A stretch of DNA of 53,954 bases from DASVXQ01 sp046727955 (GTDB lineage: Bacteria > Actinomycetota > CALGFH01), in contig JBKPDO010000100.1 in assembly GCA_046727955.1 (NCBI GenBank), positions 1-53,954 of the forward strand. Direction: 5' to 3'. The notes beneath the pieces are model-generated. The model worked only from the letters and a program-made list of their open reading frames with translations, was not told where the DNA came from and searched no databases. A program made the position numbers and the translations under genes. Every line of letters begins with the position of its first letter. The stretch's first letter is position 1. Below are positions 51,079 through 53,954 of this stretch, one piece after another.

Positions 51079-52059
51079 ATGATCAGGTCGTTTCCGGTGT
51101 CGAGACCGGTCCGGTCGCTTGTCTGGGAGGGCGACGATCTCGTCGACATCGCCGCGGGGTGGCGCCGCTGGCGCGCAGACGGCAGTGAGGAGCACGGCCG
51201 GGTCAACTACGCCTTCCCGTTCGACCGTGCCCTGGTGTCCCCCTCTGGCCGCTTCCAGGTGCTGTATGCAGAGCGCGGGACCAAAGGGCTGGTGCTGGAC
51301 CGTGGCAAGATCCTGCGCGAGATCGACCGCAGCTTCTACTGCGCAAACGCCTACGACTATCCCGCCGCGCTGGGCCGGCTACCGGACGGGCGCGAGATGT
51401 TGGTGCACTGCCCCGACGCCTACAACGTGCTCGAGATCGAGGAGTTGGAAACCGGGCGGCGGCTGACCACGGGTGAGCGGCGCGCCGTCGACGTGTTCCA
51501 CTCGCGCCTGGCGGTCAGCCCGAACGGCCGCTACCTGTTGTCGGCTGGCTGGCTGTGGCATCCGGTCGGGACCGTGGACGTCTACGACCTGGTCGCCGCG
51601 CTGGACGACGACCCGACCGTGCTCGATCAGCACGGTGCACTGTGGAAGCAGATCGACGCCGGGGTGGAGGCCGCATGCTGGCTGGACTCCGACCGGCTGC
51701 TGGTCAGTGGCCACCCCGACGAGGAGCCCTTCGACGGTGACGACGACAGCTTGCTGGCGCCAGCAGAGCTGGGCGTGTGGTCGCTTACCCGGCAGGCATG
51801 GACGCAGCGGCGCCACATCGACTTCCGCGTCGGAACGCTGCTGGGGTGCCAGGGTCGGGCACTGGGCATGTACGGCCACCCCAAGCTCATCGACCCAGCG
51901 ACCGCAACTGTGCTGGTCCAGTGGCCTGAGTTGGCGACCGGCAGCAAGGACGCCAGCTACAGCCTCCAGCCGGCGCCGATCGTGGCCATGCACCCCGATG
52001 GGACCCGCGCAGCGGTCGCCACCACCGACGCCATCGCCGTTATCGACCTCCCAAGTTAG
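51079..52059 (+). CDS. Beta-propeller-like protein of unknown function
   Basis: A 326-residue soluble protein without a signal peptide. Repeated strand-turn patterns (DRALVSPSGRFQVLYAERGT, HSRLAVSPNGRYLLSAGWLW, APIVAMHPDGTRAAVATTDA) with S/H-P-x-G-R and terminal D/G-W steps are typical of WD40/YVTN-type propellers. No catalytic residues are evident. Start ATG 51079 shortly after ACCAC; no strong ribosome site. Lies outside the integrative element in what may be resident chromosome. Function unknown. Confidence 0.65.
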   Translation: MIRSFPVSRPVRSLVWEGDDLVDIAAGWRRWRADGSEEHGRVNYAFPFDRALVSPSGRFQVLYAERGTKGLVLDRGKILREIDRSFYCANAYDYPAALGRLPDGREMLVHCPDAYNVLEIEELETGRRLTTGERRAVDVFHSRLAVSPNGRYLLSAGWLWHPVGTVDVYDLVAALDDDPTVLDQHGALWKQIDAGVEAACWLDSDRLLVSGHPDEEPFDGDDDSLLAPAELGVWSLTRQAWTQRRHIDFRVGTLLGCQGRALGMYGHPKLIDPATATVLVQWPELATGSKDASYSLQPAPIVAMHPDGTRAAVATTDAIAVIDLPS

Positions 52060-52064
52060 GCCCA

Positions 52065-52181
52065 TCACTGGCAGCGCCCGTCGCGGAATGTCCTCTCGAG
52101 CGTCCCCGGGACGAGGGCCGTGTACTCCCGGTAGGTCTCCGGATCGTGGACGTCGATGTCGGCGATCACGTACGCGGGCAT
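52065..52181 (-). pseudogene. 5' fragment of a DUF1330 gene
   Basis: Encodes MPAYVIADIDVHDPETYREY then TALVPGTLERTF before ending at TGA after 38 codons; DUF1330 proteins have ~95. Its DNA is closely similar to the 5' end of the copy at 9256-9546, but in frame. The rest of the gene is missing, replaced by the propeller gene end. Confidence 0.75.
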
Positions 52182-52303
52182 CTGTTCTCCGCGATAGAGG
52201 GAAGCGCTGTACCCCATGGAATTTCTCGGGCGGACCGATGAATCCGGCGTCGACGTTGTCTCTCATGTGGGCGACAGCTCGAACACCAACCTGAGGGTGC
52301 ATC

Positions 52304-52954
52304 ATGCGCAAGCTCATCGTCTGCAACATCATGTCGCTCGACGGGTACTTCGAGGGGCCGGGCGGGAACGTCATGGCTCTGCCGATGGACCGGTTCTTCG
52401 ACGAGCACAACCTCGAGCGGCAGCGGGCCGTTGACACGCTGCTGCTCGGCGCGACGACGTACATGGGGCTCAAGGGCTACTGGCCGGCGGTGGCCGCCAA
52501 CCCCGGGGTGTCCCCGGCGGTGGCCAGCAACCCCGACTTGGCCGACCTGCACCGTGAGACCGGCCAGCGCAATAACGAGATCCAGAAGGTCGTCGTGTCC
52601 GACTCCCTGACCGAGGACGACACGGCACCCTGGGCCGAGACCACGACCATCGTGCGACGGGCGGATGCGCACCAGGCCGTCGCGGAGCTCAAGGACCGGC
52701 CGGGCAAGGAGATCCTGATGTTCGGGAGCCGGACGCTCTGGAACGACCTGCTGGTCGCCGGGCTCGTCGACGAGCTGCACCTGATGGTCGGCGCCGCCGT
52801 GCTCGGCGGGGGTACCCCGGCCTTCGGCGCCGGGGTGGTCCCGCGGCTGCGGCTGGTGAGCACCCGGCGCCGGGATGGCTCGGACAACCTGCTGCTGCAA
52901 TACAAGGTGGTCAGCGAAGGAGACCGTCTGCGGCCGAGCCCACTTGACGGTTGA
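52304..52954 (+). CDS. DHFR-family (RibD C-terminal-like) reductase
   Basis: A 216-residue protein of the dihydrofolate reductase/RibD-C family: MRKLIVCNIMSLDGYFEGPG at the start, then TLLLGATTYMGLKGYWPAVA, IQKVVVSDSLTEDDTAPWAE, KEILMFGSRTLWNDLLVAGL and VDELHLMVGAAVLGGGTPAF. The S-L-D-G-Y and G-S-x-x-L nucleotide-binding features are intact. Members include YyaP/YwjB-type proteins of unknown substrate that probably use NADPH. ATG with GAGGGTG nearby. Intact and likely chromosomal. Confidence 0.88.
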   Translation: MRKLIVCNIMSLDGYFEGPGGNVMALPMDRFFDEHNLERQRAVDTLLLGATTYMGLKGYWPAVAANPGVSPAVASNPDLADLHRETGQRNNEIQKVVVSDSLTEDDTAPWAETTTIVRRADAHQAVAELKDRPGKEILMFGSRTLWNDLLVAGLVDELHLMVGAAVLGGGTPAFGAGVVPRLRLVSTRRRDGSDNLLLQYKVVSEGDRLRPSPLDG

Positions 52955-53058
52955 GTGCCTTCTTCGACGAGGAACAGATCATCGAGCTTGCGTTGACGGT
53001 CGCGACCGCAAACTGGACCACTCGTATCAATGACGGTCTCCGGACGCCGCTACGCTGA
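52954..53058 (+). pseudogene. Carboxymuconolactone decarboxylase (AhpD-like) C-terminal fragment
   Basis: Codons directly after the reductase read SAFFDEEQIIELALTVATAN then WTTRINDGLRTPLR before TGA. The F-x-x-E-E-I-x-E-L-x-L-x-x-A-x-A-N-x-x-x-R-x-N-D pattern is the C-terminal helix pair of CMD/AhpD-like proteins. The catalytic C-x-x-C part is absent. Confidence 0.6.
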
Positions 53059-53095
53059 GCGGGACCATTGCGCGCCGGCCGGAAGGACGTGAGCA

Positions 53096-53361
53096 TGCGC
53101 AGACGTTCCAGGTTGCGTGCCGCCGCTCTGGTGGCCAAGCGGCTGTTGGGCGCGGTCGTGCTCGGCGTGGCCACGATCCTGCTGGTGAAGCGCGAGCCCG
53201 ACCAGCACTGGTCGGACCCTCCCAGCATCACGATGGTCGAAGACCACGACCAGGCCGCCCGGTCCGGCGCGCCCCCCGGTCCGGCGCGCCCCCCGTCCGC
53301 CCGGGATAGATCGTGCCGATCCGCGACGGCGTGGACCCTTGGGTCGTGGACCCTTGGGTGA
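53096..53361 (+). CDS. Small single-span membrane protein
   Basis: An 88-residue hypothetical: a basic N-terminus (MRRRSRLRAAALVAKRLLGA), one hydrophobic span (VVLGVATILLV), then a polar region. The last third runs through tandem-repeat DNA (17-bp direct repeat at 53259-53292; GTGGACCCTTGGGT repeats from 53332), so the natural C-terminus is doubtful. GGAAGGAC lies ahead of the ATG. No family recognised. Confidence 0.45.
53259..53292. repeat. 17-bp tandem repeat, two copies
   Basis: ccggtccggcgcgcccc at 53259-53275 and 53276-53292. Confidence 0.85.
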
Positions 53362-53400
53362 CGGCGTGGACCCTTGGGTGATGGCGTGGACCCTTGGGTT
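53330..53400. repeat. Four-copy repeat of GTGGACCCTTGGGT
   Basis: Four exact copies of gtggacccttgggt, separated by spacers of different length (c, gacggc, gatggc). The core ACCC-TT-GGGT is nearly self-complementary. Lies between a small membrane-protein gene and the AI-2E-type permease. Confidence 0.85.
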
Positions 53401-53456
53401 AGGATGCGAAGGCAAGTCTGACTCGGGGCCTTGAGCCCGGAAAGAGTCGGCCGTAG

Positions 53457-53954
53457 ATGCCCGATGACCGCTTTCCCGCGATGGCCTACTGGGTCCGCGT
53501 CACCCTGACCGTCGCCGGCGCGCTCGTCCTGCTTCTGGTGGCCTGGAGGGTTCGGCAGATCCTCTTGCTCGTGCTCGTCGCGGCGGTGCTCGCCGCGGGC
53601 CTGGACCCGCAGGTCCAATGGCTGCAGCGTCGGCGCCTGTCCCGCGGCTGGGCGGTGACGATCATCCTCCTGCTCAGCGTCGGGCTCCTCGTGCTCTTCG
53701 CCTGGCTGGTCATCCCGTCGGCTGTTCGCCAGACCCAGGCGCTGGCGAGGAACACCCCCGACTACCTCAATCGACTGCAGCATGCAACCGGGTTCCTCGG
53801 GACCCTGCAGAAGAAGTACGACCTCGCGCAGCGGCTCAGGGAGACGACGGCGCGACTCCCCGCGTTAGCGCTCAAGAAGATCCCGGGCATCACCGCCAGC
53901 GCCGGGAGCATCATCTTCAACGTGCTGACCGTCGCGGTGCTCACGATCTACTTC
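53457..53954 (+). CDS. AI-2E family transporter (3' end beyond window)
   Basis: The frame is open from ATG 53457 to the window edge (166 codons). Hydrophobic segments VRVTLTVAGALVLLLVAWRV, QILLLVLVAAVLAAGLDPQV and AVTIILLLSVGLLVLFAWLV precede a cytosolic/helical stretch (QTQALARNTPDYLNRLQHAT) and another span (SIIFNVLTVAVLTIYF). The order of two TM pairs, D-P-x-V-x-W-L-x-R-R, and V-I-P-S-A-V-R-Q is typical of the N-terminal half of AI-2E/PerM-like permeases. Members move small solutes or ions; the substrate is not predictable. Probably resident chromosome. Confidence 0.85.
   Translation, partial: MPDDRFPAMAYWVRVTLTVAGALVLLLVAWRVRQILLLVLVAAVLAAGLDPQVQWLQRRRLSRGWAVTIILLLSVGLLVLFAWLVIPSAVRQTQALARNTPDYLNRLQHATGFLGTLQKKYDLAQRLRETTARLPALALKKIPGITASAGSIIFNVLTVAVLTIYF

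Overview
This is a high-GC stretch from an actinobacterium. A WhiB-type iron-sulfur domain, SARP/BTAD and XRE-TPR regulators, a Prim-Pol/DUF2637 transfer operon and many GTG starts all fit Actinomycetota. Core genes sit only at the edges: an Mrp-type Fe-S carrier at the left and an AI-2E-type permease at the right. Nearly everything between is mobile or defence-related DNA, and many genes are truncated, nested or frameshifted.

Left part (1-16 kb), a damaged defence island. After an IS110 pseudogene, DUF3024, an integrase stub and an intact DDE insertion sequence with perfect 20-bp ends comes a minus-strand cluster. It holds a prokaryotic Argonaute (pAgo) that looks catalytically inactive (long-B-like), a C-terminally membrane-anchored protein whose start overlaps the pAgo stop, and a PD-(D/E)XK-like/DUF7662 protein. 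The pAgo frame is broken by one missing base and by a perfect 11-bp tandem duplication; repairing both gives exactly 744 codons. An AIPR (abortive infection) gene of visibly lower GC lies beyond. Between them an ISL3-bracketed composite transposon (FAD monooxygenase plus divergent TetR, with a double palindromic operator) has landed in the AIPR stop codon, leaving the 8-bp duplication GGTTACTG.

Middle (16-23.2 kb): an IS982-type element nested in an IS701-like element, which has cut off a DNA methyltransferase. A PAPS-reductase-like gene (frameshifted), a second intact methyltransferase, a small protein and a large serine recombinase follow in a tightly packed run. The recombinase stop codon lies inside a 43-bp tRNA-derived repeat.

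Right part (23.2-50.2 kb): a 27-kb integrative element bounded by 43-bp direct repeats. The right copy is the 3' half of an intact tRNA-Arg(CCT), with an intact tyrosine integrase next to it. The element carries a MobF relaxase-helicase; a minus-strand transfer/replication operon (small proteins, VirD4-type coupling protein, WhiB-multiHTH fusion, Prim-Pol, zinc-ribbon protein, DUF2637 membrane protein) driven away from a divergent XRE gene; an iteron-like cluster; an IS1182 unit with secreted passenger proteins; and cargo (XRE-TPR regulator, EamA exporter, a large BTAD regulator with a dead P-loop, an HhH protein, a Cys-rich protein). No VirB4-like ATPase was found, so it looks mobilizable or AICE-like rather than fully self-transmissible.

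Right flank (50.2-54 kb): tRNA-Arg, a broken NYN-domain gene, a beta-propeller-like protein, a DUF1330 fragment, a DHFR-family reductase, a carboxymuconolactone decarboxylase tail, and the 5' part of an AI-2E-family permease. Many small indels occur in G/C runs, so some breaks may be sequencing error; three perfect 11/16/11-bp tandem duplications that each break a frame are harder to dismiss.
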